Positions 27,707 to 35,351 of a stretch of 47,500 nucleotides of DNA are shown here, piece after piece (positions within the stretch are counted from its first letter, which is position 1; the number at the start of each line of letters is the position of its first letter). The position numbers and the translations under genes were made by a program. The notes beneath the pieces were generated by a model. It was not told the origin of the DNA. It saw nothing but the letters and a program-made list of their open reading frames with translations, and ran no database searches. The DNA comes from Azospirillum sp. TSH100 (lineage in GTDB: Bacteria > Pseudomonadota > Alphaproteobacteria > Azospirillales > Azospirillaceae), in contig NZ_CP039635.1 in assembly GCF_004923295.1 (NCBI RefSeq), forward strand, positions 1,030,001-1,077,500, given 5' to 3'.

Positions 27707-28164
27707 CCCGCCGCCTCGCCGCCCTGCTGCTGACCGTTGTTCTGCTTCCCGCTGCCGCCGGGGCGCAGGAGGTTCTGCGCACCGACCGCACCGAACCCGG
27801 CCATCTGCGTCCGCCCTTCCGCGCCTATGAACCGCCGCCGCCCGGCCACGAGCCGCGCTTGCGCCGCACCGAGAGCCGTGCCGTCTACAAGCTGCCGCAG
27901 GGGTTGAAGGGCTTCGCCACATTGGACCGCACCCTGTCGCACCTGTGCCAGCGCGGCGCCTTCCTGCAACAGATTGACGGCCTTTATTGGGCGGCGACGC
28001 CGGACTACCGCTATGGCGTCGCCTTCTCCGGCGGCGCCAATCTTGTCGATCCGCAGAACCGCCGCCAGCCCGGCAAAGCCTATTTCTTCCGCAACCAGGA
28101 CAGCCGCTGCGAGGTCTGGATCGGCGATCAGGCGAAGCTGATGCCGCACTATATCGGGGGGTGA
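27703..28164 (+). CDS. Unrecognised exported protein, last gene of the pel operon
   Basis: 153 residues. A clear signal peptide (1-21, RRLAALLLTVVLLPAAAGA|QE) is followed by a Pro/Arg-rich linker (about 30-60) and a compact domain (about 62-150) holding two cysteines, Cys82 and Cys136, that could form a disulfide. Segments GLKGFATLDRTLSHLCQ, YWAATPDYRYGVAFSGG and YFFRNQDSRCEVWIGD are seen, but I do not recognise a family. It overlaps pelG by ATGA and so must be translated with it, which makes a role in Pel export, retention or processing likely by context. No equivalent exists in the seven-gene Pseudomonas operon. Copy 2 of the palindromic repeat begins 20 bases after its stop and probably marks the end of the operon. 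Confidence 0.75.
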   Translation: MTRRLAALLLTVVLLPAAAGAQEVLRTDRTEPGHLRPPFRAYEPPPPGHEPRLRRTESRAVYKLPQGLKGFATLDRTLSHLCQRGAFLQQIDGLYWAATPDYRYGVAFSGGANLVDPQNRRQPGKAYFFRNQDSRCEVWIGDQAKLMPHYIGG

Positions 28165-28184
28165 ACCATCTCCCGCTCTTGATA

Positions 28185-28301
28185 TCCCCTCTCCCCCCCG
28201 GGGAGAGGGTTAGGGTGAGGGAGACGCGCTACGAGGATTCTCGGTATAGCCACCCGGTGCATCCCCCTCACCCCGGCCCTCTCCCCGGGGGGAGAGGGGG
28301 A
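28185..28301. repeat. Dyad palindromic repeat, copy 2, after the pel operon
   Basis: 117 bases with the same two-half structure as copy 1: CCCCTCTCCCCCCCGGGGAG at the left, CTCTCCCCGGGGGGAGAGGGG at the right, and a core containing CGAGGATTCTCG (28231-28242), the reverse complement of the core of copy 1. The two copies are 8.3 kb apart in opposite orientation and bracket pelB-barrel to the last pel gene. Transcribed, each half can form a GC-rich stem that could protect or end the pel message. Confidence 0.85.
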
Positions 28302-28541
28302 CCTCCTGTTTTTCACCCCGCCGTTACCCGCTCCCCCTGTCCATGATACGAATGACCGCTGGTCCCCACCTGCAAAGGTCCCCGCCGATGCCGTCCGGAT
28401 TGAACAGTGAACACAGCTCCGAAAACTGTTTCATGCTGTTCCAAACGTCGCATCCGGTTCCCCCTCGCATCCCTGCCTCTCGCATCCCGCTTGCCCGACC
28501 CCATATAGGGCCGGTCATCGGCCAGACGTGAACGACCGCCC
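28302..28541. other. Intergenic region before ycjX
   Basis: 240 bases with no convincing gene. A 62-codon plus-strand frame (28343-28531) lacks a ribosome site and family resemblance. It should contain the promoter of ycjX, but no clear -35/-10 pair stands out. Confidence 0.5.
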
Positions 28542-29924
28542 GTGCGCATTCCCGACCTGAACAGCCTGTACGACGCCGGCAGCCGGCTTCTCCTGGAATC
28601 GACGGTCCGCGTCGGCGTCACCGGACTGCGACGGGCGGGCAAGACCGTCTTCGTCACCGCCCTCGTCGACAACCTGCTGAAGGCCGGGCGGCTGCCCTTC
28701 GTCGATGCCGTCTCGTCCGGCCGCTTCCAGGCGGCGCGGCTGCGGCCGCAGCCCGATCCCGACGTGCCGCGCTTCGATTTCGAAGGCCATCTCGCCGCCC
28801 TGACCGGACCCGATCCCCATTGGCCGGAGCCGACACGCGGCATCGGCCAGATGCGCGTCTCGCTGCGCTACCGTCCTGATTCGGCGCTGAAGCGCTCGGT
28901 GCAGCCGGTGGCGACGCTGAATCTCGACCTCGTCGATTATCCCGGTGAATGGCTGCTCGACCTGCCGCTGCTGCGCCAGAGCTTCGCGGAATGGAGCGCC
29001 CAGACCATCGAACTCGCCGCCCGCCCGCCGCGCGACGAACTGTCGGCCTCCTGGCGCGGCTGGCTCGCCACCATCGACCCGTCCGCTTCGGCGGAGGAGG
29101 AGACCACGCGGCGCGGGGCTGCGCTCTACACCGACTATCTCCATGCCTGCCGCCGTGCCGACACGCTGCTCAGCCTGATCCAGCCCGGCCGTTTCGTCGA
29201 GCCCGGCGACATGAAGGATGCGCCGCTGCTGACCTTCTGTCCCCTGCGCGGAGCCCCGCGGGGCAGGGGAAGCCTGTGGGCGCTGATGGAGGAGCGGTAC
29301 GAGGCCTACAAGACCAACGTCGTCCGCCGCTTCTTCGCCGAACACTTCGCCCGGCTCGACCGCCAGATCGTGCTGATCGACGTGCTGGGCGCGCTGAACG
29401 CCGGCCCCGCCGGGATGGCCGACATGAAGCGGGCGCTGGAACTGAGCCTTGAACCCTTCCGTCATGGCGCGTCGGGCTGGTTCGACTGGCTGTTCGGCAG
29501 CAAGATCGACCGCGTGCTTTTCGCCGCGACCAAGGCCGACCACATCGCCGCCCACCAGCATGCCCAGCTGCGGGCACTGCTCGACCGGCTGGTCGGCGAC
29601 GCCCGCAACGCCATCCGCTTTGAAGGCGCCCAGGTCGACACCATGGCCATCGCCGCGCTGAAATGCACCGAAAGCGTGGTGACGGAGCATGAGGGCCGCC
29701 AGCTGCGCTGCGTGCGCGGCGTCCCCGTCGGGCGCGACCGCCCGACCGTGCTGTTCCCCGGCGAGATTCCGGAGGATGCGGAGGCCTTCCCGCCCGGCCG
29801 CGACCGTCCCTACAATTTCCTCGCCTTCCGTCCGCCCGACGACCTCGGCCGGGACCCGCGCGGCCTGCCGCACATCCGCGTCGATAAGGCCCTGCAATTC
29901 CTGCTCGGGGATTACCTGACGTGA
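28542..29924 (+). CDS. ycjX: YcjX-family P-loop protein (DUF463)
   Basis: 460 residues with the P-loop GLRRAGKT (28-35), a DYPGEW switch-like motif (about 130-135) and an AATKADHIAAHQH segment in place of the usual GTPase NKxD box (about 328-340). These mark the YcjX family of GTP-binding proteins, which is induced by stress (in enterobacteria beside the psp genes). The GTG start lacks a strong ribosome site; no better start lies upstream. The stop overlaps the ycjF start (GTGA), the conserved pair in proteobacteria. Function in the cell is not settled in the family; membrane-stress work with YcjF is the usual proposal. Confidence 0.9.
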   Translation: MRIPDLNSLYDAGSRLLLESTVRVGVTGLRRAGKTVFVTALVDNLLKAGRLPFVDAVSSGRFQAARLRPQPDPDVPRFDFEGHLAALTGPDPHWPEPTRGIGQMRVSLRYRPDSALKRSVQPVATLNLDLVDYPGEWLLDLPLLRQSFAEWSAQTIELAARPPRDELSASWRGWLATIDPSASAEEETTRRGAALYTDYLHACRRADTLLSLIQPGRFVEPGDMKDAPLLTFCPLRGAPRGRGSLWALMEERYEAYKTNVVRRFFAEHFARLDRQIVLIDVLGALNAGPAGMADMKRALELSLEPFRHGASGWFDWLFGSKIDRVLFAATKADHIAAHQHAQLRALLDRLVGDARNAIRFEGAQVDTMAIAALKCTESVVTEHEGRQLRCVRGVPVGRDRPTVLFPGEIPEDAEAFPPGRDRPYNFLAFRPPDDLGRDPRGLPHIRVDKALQFLLGDYLT

Positions 29925-30937
29925 CGGAGCACGACACCCGCAACGCCTCGAAGGGTTGGGTTCCGCCGATGGAGCTGGACCTCGACCGCGCAGCTCCGGT
30001 GCCGGTGGAGGAGGAAACCGCCCTGCTGACCGGCAGCGGCGATCCGGCCGATCTGCTGCCGGCCCCTGCCACGCCGGTGCGCACCACGCGCAGGCTCGGC
30101 CGCTGGCTGTTCGGGGCGTTGGCGGCACTGGTGCTGGTGGCGCTGGGCTTCGACACCGCCGACCTGCTGGCCCGCGCCTTCGCCACCAGCCTTGCGCTGG
30201 GCGTGCTGGTGGCATTGCTGGCCGCCACCGCCGGCATCGCGGCGATCGCGATGCTGGTGACCGAACTTCTGTCGCTGCGCCGCCTGCGCCGGATCGAGGA
30301 GCTGCGCGCCGAGGCCGGCCGGCTGGAGCTGGAGGCGCCCGGCGGCCGGGCCGACCGTTTCGCAGGCTCCCTGGTGGCGCTCTACGCCGACCGGCGGGAG
30401 CTGGCCCCGGCGCTGGCCCGCGTGCGCGACCATGTCACCGACGCCCATGACGAGCACGAGGTGGTCCGGCTGCTCGACCGCGAGGTGCTGAGCCCGCTCG
30501 ACCGTGCCGCCTATCAGCGGGTCCTGCGCGCCTCGCGCGACACCGCCGTCGCCACCGCGCTGAGCCCGGCGGCTCTGCTGGATTTCGCCGTGGTCCTCTG
30601 GCGCAACCTGAAGCTTGTGCGGGAGATCGCCGCCCTCTATGGCGCCCGGCCCGGCTATGTCGGCTCGCTGCGGCTTTTGCGCCGGATGCTCGCCAACATC
30701 GCCGTCGCCGGTGTGGCGGAAAGCGCCCACCATGTCGCGGTGGAGGCGCTGGGCGGCTCGCTCGCCGCCGCCATTTCGACGCGGATGGGGCAGGGGGTGA
30801 TCAACGGCCTGCTGACTGCGCGGGTCGGGCTGACCGCCATGCACCTGTGCCGCCCCATCGCCTTCGGCCCCGAAAACCGTCCCAGCCTCAACCGCATCAG
30901 GAAGGAGTTGCTGTCGTTGCCCAAACAGGTGCTGTGA
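29921..30937 (+). CDS. ycjF: YcjF-family membrane protein (DUF697/TIGR01620)
   Basis: 338 residues. A cytoplasmic N-terminus (about 1-60) is followed by two adjacent membrane spans (about 62-115), a helical segment and a C-terminal DUF697-type domain with GYVGSLRLLRRMLANIAVAG and ARVGLTAMHLCRP, typical of YcjF. The GTG start overlaps the ycjX stop, so the two are coupled. Its stop is only 7 bases from the end of the convergent arsC-like gene. Known as the partner of YcjX; function undefined. Confidence 0.88.
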   Translation: MTEHDTRNASKGWVPPMELDLDRAAPVPVEEETALLTGSGDPADLLPAPATPVRTTRRLGRWLFGALAALVLVALGFDTADLLARAFATSLALGVLVALLAATAGIAAIAMLVTELLSLRRLRRIEELRAEAGRLELEAPGGRADRFAGSLVALYADRRELAPALARVRDHVTDAHDEHEVVRLLDREVLSPLDRAAYQRVLRASRDTAVATALSPAALLDFAVVLWRNLKLVREIAALYGARPGYVGSLRLLRRMLANIAVAGVAESAHHVAVEALGGSLAAAISTRMGQGVINGLLTARVGLTAMHLCRPIAFGPENRPSLNRIRKELLSLPKQVL

Positions 30938-30944
30938 CGTGACC

Positions 30945-31475
30945 TCAGGCGTCGGCCATCATGTCCGCTTCGGAACCGCGAACAGTGCCGATGGCATGCA
31001 GCGAGCTTTGCAGGGTCAACCGGTCCAGCTGCTCCACCCGCAAGCTGGCGAAGATCTTGATGCGGCTTTCCAATTCCACATAGGCGCGGCGGAAGGCCAT
31101 GCGGATGCGGTCCTCCGTCCCGGTGGCGGCGGATGGATCCTCGACTCCCCAATGGGCGACCAGTGGCGAACCGCTCCACACCGGGCACATCTCCCCCGCC
31201 GCCTGATCGCAGACGGTGAAGACGAAATCCAGCGCGGGTGCGTCGGGGCGGGAGAACTCGTCCCAGCTCTTGGAGCGCAGACCGTCGGTCGGCAGGTTGA
31301 AGGCCTTCAATGTCGCCAGAGTGTGCGGGTTGATCTGGCCGGCCGGATGGCTCCCGGCGGACCAGGCGTTGAAGCGGCCGGCGCCCCACCGGCGCATCAG
31401 GCATTCCGCCATGATGCTGCGCGCCGAATTGTGGGTGCAGAGAAACAGGACATTGTAGGTTTTCTGCTCGGTCAT
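30945..31475 (-). CDS. arsC: ArsC-type arsenate reductase, low-molecular-weight phosphatase fold
   Basis: 176 residues. The phosphatase loop CTHNSARS (Cys13-Ser20) and the redox pair Cys89 and Cys97 in CDQAAGEMCPVW are seen, the three-cysteine set of thioredoxin-coupled arsenate reductases. It would reduce arsenate to arsenite in the cytoplasm. The C-terminal 40 residues (LESRIKIFASLRVEQLDR...) are helical and longer than in the Gram-positive enzymes. No arsenite pump or ArsR lies nearby, so the substrate is inferred from family only; a phosphatase role remains possible. Confidence 0.88.
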   Translation of the reverse strand: MTEQKTYNVLFLCTHNSARSIMAECLMRRWGAGRFNAWSAGSHPAGQINPHTLATLKAFNLPTDGLRSKSWDEFSRPDAPALDFVFTVCDQAAGEMCPVWSGSPLVAHWGVEDPSAATGTEDRIRMAFRRAYVELESRIKIFASLRVEQLDRLTLQSSLHAIGTVRGSEADMMADA

Positions 31476-31525
31476 CGCCTACCCCAGGGTGCGGCCCGCC
31501 GGCAGGGCGTCGGCGGGAACGGGAC

Positions 31526-31542
31526 GGCGGCACTCTGCCGCC
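31526..31542. other. GC-rich hairpin downstream of the pirin gene
   Basis: GGCGGCA and TGCCGCC form a 7-bp stem with loop CTC, and flanking GGG/CCC runs could extend it. It lies between the end of the pirin gene and the arsC-like start, without a T-tract, so it may slow or process the transcript rather than end it. Confidence 0.35.
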
Positions 31543-31604
31543 TGCCCCGCTCCCGGTTCAAATCAAGCTTTTATGTCAAGCCTGACGCCTTACGCCCGAC
31601 TGTA

Positions 31605-32303
31605 TCAGGCGAGGTCGAAGACCAGCACTTCGGCATCGTCGGCGCGGTCCAGCGTCACCGCCTCCTCGTCCGTCAGCGCGGCGCCGTCGCCAGCCTTCAG
31701 CAGGGTGCCGTTCAGATGGACCCGGCCGCGGGCCACCTGGACCCAGGCATGGCGACCGGGGCGAAGCGGCAGCGTGGCGCTTTCCTCGCCGTCCAGCAGG
31801 GCGGCGTACAGATCGACGTCCTGATGGATGATGGTGCTGCCGTCCCGGCCATCACGCGAGCCGACCAGTTTCAGCGTGCCGCGCTTCTGTTCGGCCGGAA
31901 AATCCGCCTGCTGGTAGCCGGGCGCCAGATTGTTGGCTTCCGGCAGGATCCAAATCTGGAGGAAATGCACCGGCTCGGTGTCCGACGCATTGTACTCGCT
32001 GTGGCGGATGCCGCGGCCGGCGCTCATCACCTGGACCTCGCCGGGACGGATCACCGAACCGGTGCCGATGGAGTCCTTATGCTCCAGCGCGCCGTTCAGC
32101 ACATAGGAGACGATCTCCATATTGGCGTGCCCATGGGTGGGGAAGCCGGCGCCGGGGATCACCCGGTCCTCGTTGATGACGCGCAGGGCGCGGAAGCCCA
32201 TGTGGCCGGGGTCGAAGTAATGGCCGAACGAGAAGCTGTGGTTGCTGTTCAGCCAACCCATGTTGGCGACCCCACGCTCGTCGCGATGGCGAATGGTGAT
32301 CAT
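31605..32303 (-). CDS. Pirin-family bicupin (YhhW/quercetinase-like)
   Basis: 232 residues with the N-terminal pirin cupin. The metal ligands are seen at exactly the positions known for YhhW: H57 and H59 (PTHGHANME), H101 and E103 (IRHSEYN). Other landmarks are SFSFGHYFDPGHMGFRALRVINEDRV and a C-terminal second cupin ending ADDAEVLVFDLA. YhhW oxidises quercetin in vitro; the natural role of such pirins is uncertain. The ATG at 32303 follows GGAGGG; a longer reading from 32426 has no ribosome site. It is a single gene, 119 bases after the end of the kinase gene. Confidence 0.92.
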   Translation of the reverse strand: MITIRHRDERGVANMGWLNSNHSFSFGHYFDPGHMGFRALRVINEDRVIPGAGFPTHGHANMEIVSYVLNGALEHKDSIGTGSVIRPGEVQVMSAGRGIRHSEYNASDTEPVHFLQIWILPEANNLAPGYQQADFPAEQKRGTLKLVGSRDGRDGSTIIHQDVDLYAALLDGEESATLPLRPGRHAWVQVARGRVHLNGTLLKAGDGAALTDEEAVTLDRADDAEVLVFDLA

Positions 32304-32422
32304 GATGGAACCCTCCATATCGTTGGGGTGTGTGCCGTTGTCTGGAGGGGAATTTGGCACCCAACGGCTTATGGAACAATCCAGGCCGTTCGCATCAGAT
32401 AGTTTCTCCGGGAGGGACAATA

Positions 32423-33871
32423 TCACCCGGTCAGCGGCACCCCCACGGCGAACACGGTTCCGCGCCCTTCCGCCGAGCGAACCGTCACCGGATGGCCCAG
32501 CAGCCGGGCGAGACGTTCGACGATGGCGAGGCCCAGCCCGATGCCCTCGCTACGGTCGCGGTCGGGGCGATCGAGCTGGACGAACTCCTCGAAGATGCGC
32601 TTGCGGTCGGGTTCGGCGATGCCGCGGCCGGTGTCGTAGACCTCGATCCACAGAGTATCGCCGCGGGTACGGCAGCCGACCAGGACGCCGCCGGTCTCGG
32701 TATAGCGGATGGCGTTGGCGATCAGGTTGCGGACGATGCGTTCCAGCAGGGCCGGGTCGCTGCGCACCACGGCTTCGGTCGGAATGGCGCGCAGCCGCAG
32801 CCCCTTCGCCTCCGCCTGCCCGGTGAATTCCGCCTCCAGCTGGTCGAGCAGCGGAGAGAGCGGCAGGTCCGCCGGCTTTGGCGTCACCACCCCCGATTCT
32901 AGCTTGGAGATGTCGAGGATGGCGTTCAACAGGTCGCGCATCGACCGCTGCGCCGCCTTCAGGTCGCTCAGCAGCGCAGTCGCCTTGACGCTCTGCGGCT
33001 GGCGCTCCAGCATGCCCGTGAACATTCCGATGGCCTGCAGCGGCTGTTGCAGGTCGTGGCTGGCATGGGCAAGGAAGCGGGACTTGGCGCGGTGGGCCTG
33101 CTCCGCTGCCGTTTTGGCGGCATGCAGTTCGGCCGTCCGTTCGCGCACCTGCTGTTCCAGCGTGGCGTTCGCCCGCTCGATGGCTTCCGCCATGCGCAGG
33201 ATCTCGGTGAACTGGCGGCGTACCTGCCGGGTCATCGGCCGGAAGATCGCCAGCGCTTCTACCGCCAGGATCAGCAGGGTTGCCAGCAGCACCGCCAGCC
33301 CCAGCCGGTGCAGGGTCAGGAAACCTGCCTCTCCTTCCTCCTGATAGAGGGCGACCATCTCCTCCAGCCGATCCAGCAGCGGGCCGAACGCCTGGGCGGT
33401 GATGCGGTCGGCCTCGGCCGGGTCCGGCGCTTGTCCGGTCGATGCGGCGGCGATGACGCGGCGCAGGGCGGCGATGTGTTCGGTCACCACCGGGTCCAAC
33501 GGATTGGGGCCGCTGTAGAAAAGGTCACGGGGAGGAGGGCCCAGTGCCGGGCCCTCCTCCGGCCCGGCTTGGCCGCTCAGGCGCCGGTGGGTGGCCTCGA
33601 ACATGTCCGTTGCGTCATCCAGCCGTCGGGCAAGGTCGACGCGCGTTGCCGGATCGGTCGTGTTCTTCAGCTGCTCCACCAGCAGAGCCGTCCGCTGGGA
33701 CAGCATGCGTTGCCGTCCGGAAACGTTGACGACCTCCAACATGCGTTCGTGCTGGCCGATCACCCGCTCGGTCATGATAAAGCCGGCCAGCGTGCCCAGC
33801 GCGATGAGCGTCAGCGCCAGGGCGTAGCGCACGGTCATCCAGCGGGCTGTCGTCGTGCCGATCGGTATCAT
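32423..33871 (-). CDS. Sensor histidine kinase with PilJ/NarX-type periplasmic domain
   Basis: 482 residues. A first membrane span (about 13-33) is followed by a periplasmic domain opening with VNVSGRQRMLSQRTALLVEQL (about 48-68), the type IV pili/NarX methyl-accepting-like signature. A second span (about 190-215), a coiled coil, the HisKA box with His272 in ASHDLQQPLQAI, and an ATPase with NLIANAIRYT, DTGRGI and GIGLGLAI follow. The start at 33871 follows GGCGAGGG and leaves out 24 N-terminal codons of the longest reading. No response regulator lies beside it, so it is an orphan kinase; the DLQQPL form of the H-box is usual in kinases that act on separate LuxR-type or receiver-only partners. 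Ligand unknown. Confidence 0.9.
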   Translation of the reverse strand: MIPIGTTTARWMTVRYALALTLIALGTLAGFIMTERVIGQHERMLEVVNVSGRQRMLSQRTALLVEQLKNTTDPATRVDLARRLDDATDMFEATHRRLSGQAGPEEGPALGPPPRDLFYSGPNPLDPVVTEHIAALRRVIAAASTGQAPDPAEADRITAQAFGPLLDRLEEMVALYQEEGEAGFLTLHRLGLAVLLATLLILAVEALAIFRPMTRQVRRQFTEILRMAEAIERANATLEQQVRERTAELHAAKTAAEQAHRAKSRFLAHASHDLQQPLQAIGMFTGMLERQPQSVKATALLSDLKAAQRSMRDLLNAILDISKLESGVVTPKPADLPLSPLLDQLEAEFTGQAEAKGLRLRAIPTEAVVRSDPALLERIVRNLIANAIRYTETGGVLVGCRTRGDTLWIEVYDTGRGIAEPDRKRIFEEFVQLDRPDRDRSEGIGLGLAIVERLARLLGHPVTVRSAEGRGTVFAVGVPLTG

Positions 33872-33964
33872 ACCCTCGCCCCTTGGCCGTGATCGCCCCA
33901 GTTCCCGACACCGATCATGGGGCAGCCTGCCGCGTCGCAGCAAGGCTGGAGCGTGGCGGCGGCG

Positions 33965-34645
33965 CTATGACGCTTCGGTGAAGCCGCAAGTCTCCAGTGC
34001 CGCCCGCATGTGCGGCGGGATCGGGGCCTCGGCGCCGACCGGATCACGCTTGGGATAGAGCGGCAGCGAGATGGCGCGCGAATGCAGATGCAGCGGCTTG
34101 TCCTCCGGCCCGCCATATTGCGGGTCGCCGACCAGCGGGCAGCCGATGGAGGCGCAATGGACACGGATCTGGTGGGTGCGACCGGTGTGCGGCGTCAGTT
34201 CCAGCCAGGTCAGCCCGTCGGCCTGCCCGCGCACGACATAGTCGGTTACCGCCGCCTGTCCCTCGGGCGAACCGACGATGCGCCAGCCACCGGTCTTGTT
34301 GGAAACTTTGGCCAGCGGCAGCTCGATCCGTCCGGACTCCTGCGGCGGCGTGCCGGCGACCACCGCCCAATAGGTTTTGTCGACCTTGCCGTTCTGGAAC
34401 AGGATGCCGATCTTGCGCAGCGCCTTGGCATGGCGGCCGAGGATCAGGCAGCCCGAGGTATCGCGGTCCAGCCGATGGGCGAGGGATGGTGGTTTGGGGA
34501 AACCGAAGCGCAGCGCGTCGAAATGCCGCTCCAGGTTCGGTCCGCCGGCGGGGCCGGCATGGACCGGCAGCCCGGCTGGCTTGTCGAGGATCAGCATCAG
34601 CCCGTCGCGGTACAGGATGCGGTCTTGGATTTGGGCGGGTGTCAC
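33965..34645 (-). CDS. RluA-family RNA pseudouridine synthase
   Basis: 226 residues with the family core HRLDRDTSGCLILG, in which Asp60 is the catalytic aspartate, and the downstream LTPHTGRTHQIRVHCASIGCPLVGDPQYGG. These are diagnostic of RluA/RluC/RluD-type enzymes, which convert uridine to pseudouridine in rRNA or tRNA. The short length without an S4 domain is like RluA or TruC. The GTG start at 34645 lies 7 bases after the ccdB stop. Exact target base cannot be read from sequence. Confidence 0.92.
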   Translation of the reverse strand: MTPAQIQDRILYRDGLMLILDKPAGLPVHAGPAGGPNLERHFDALRFGFPKPPSLAHRLDRDTSGCLILGRHAKALRKIGILFQNGKVDKTYWAVVAGTPPQESGRIELPLAKVSNKTGGWRIVGSPEGQAAVTDYVVRGQADGLTWLELTPHTGRTHQIRVHCASIGCPLVGDPQYGGPEDKPLHLHSRAISLPLYPKRDPVGAEAPIPPHMRAALETCGFTEAS

Positions 34646-34652
34646 GGGCTAC

Positions 34653-34970
34653 TCATCCCCAGGCACGGGAAATCAGAAGGTCGATGGCGGAAATGATGCG
34701 GTCGCTGTCGTCGGCGAGGCAGCAGACTTTTTCGCCGAGTCGTTCGGTGCGGACCGTCACGGTCTGTAGTGGATGAAGAACCACCGAGCGTCCATCGATT
34801 TCAAAAGACGGATTCAATTCAGGATCGATGGGCGGTTCCGCGCGCTTGTCGATCATTGGAATGACGACGCGACTGCGTGCTCTGTCGAACCTTCCCGATT
34901 GAATGACAACCACAAAGGGAGTCGTCTGTCGGCCGGCGCCGGTGTTTCTATGGACGTCGAACTGGCTCAT
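34653..34970 (-). CDS. ccdB: CcdB toxin (gyrase poison)
   Basis: 105 residues of the CcdB family: MSQFDVHRN at the start, TPFVVVIQSGRFD, RVVIPMI and a C-terminus DRIISAIDLLISRAWG. The C-terminal Trp-Gly end, essential for gyrase poisoning in CcdB, is kept (SRAWG). It should trap DNA gyrase when CcdA is lost. Its start overlaps the ccdA stop by ATGA. It is full length, with no frameshift seen, so the toxin is probably functional. It is a chromosomal-style locus, as far as the window shows. Confidence 0.92.
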   Translation of the reverse strand: MSQFDVHRNTGAGRQTTPFVVVIQSGRFDRARSRVVIPMIDKRAEPPIDPELNPSFEIDGRSVVLHPLQTVTVRTERLGEKVCCLADDSDRIISAIDLLISRAWG

Positions 34971-35209
34971 AAGATGTCGTCGACATGCTGGTCCGCGAAA
35001 GACCCATGTTTTTCATCGAAGCGGTTCCATGCGTCGATCACGTCATCCAGGCGACGCTCACGATCCGCTTTCGCCACCTCGTCGGCCAGCATCTTTTCGA
35101 CCCGTTCCGACAGGTCGCCGGGAAGGGACTGGGCGCGCTGCAGGATATCCTTGTCCAGTGACAAGGTGATGTCCCGCTTCGGCGCGCGCCGGTCATAGAC
35201 ACCGTCCAT
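34967..35209 (-). CDS. ccdA: CcdA antitoxin
   Basis: 80 residues. The N-terminal ribbon-helix-helix domain is MDGVYDRRAPKRDITLSLDKDILQRAQ; the C-terminal tail DDVIDAWNRFDEKHGSFADQ is the CcdB-binding region, rich in acidic and aromatic residues. The ATG at 35209 follows AGGA; the longer reading adds a spurious 14 codons. It binds CcdB and, as a complex, represses its own promoter in the 142 bases upstream, which it shares with the terminator of fumarase. Confidence 0.9.
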   Translation of the reverse strand: MDGVYDRRAPKRDITLSLDKDILQRAQSLPGDLSERVEKMLADEVAKADRERRLDDVIDAWNRFDEKHGSFADQHVDDIL

Positions 35210-35293
35210 TGCACAGTCCTCCCCGATCCCGATGCCCCGATCCCGATGCAATCAAGATAGGCGCCCCCGGTGCCATCCCGCAAGCGGGCAGGG

Positions 35294-35332
35294 AAAAGGG
35301 CGCGGTGCATCCTGCAAGGCGCCGCGCCCCTT
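35294..35332 (-). terminator. Terminator of fumarase gene
   Basis: On the minus strand AAGGGGCGCGG (35332-35322) pairs with CCGCGCCCTT (35305-35296), with one bulged base, and a TTTT run (35297-35294) follows. It begins 20 bases after the fumarase stop. Confidence 0.75.
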
Positions 35333-35351
35333 AACGTCCTGTCAGCCAGGA

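Noticed and set aside
19806..28301. The paired repeats as ends of an insertion sequence or composite transposon
   Set aside because: No transposase lies between them, the enclosed genes are core pel genes, and the elements have the structure of dispersed palindromic repeats.
28343..28531. 62-codon frame before ycjX
   Set aside because: There is no ribosome site, the product is Pro-rich with no pattern, and it ends just before ycjX.
31551..31575. GGTTCAAATC, a tRNA T-loop-like sequence
   Set aside because: The flanking bases do not pair as a T stem, and no acceptor, D or anticodon arm can be built around it.
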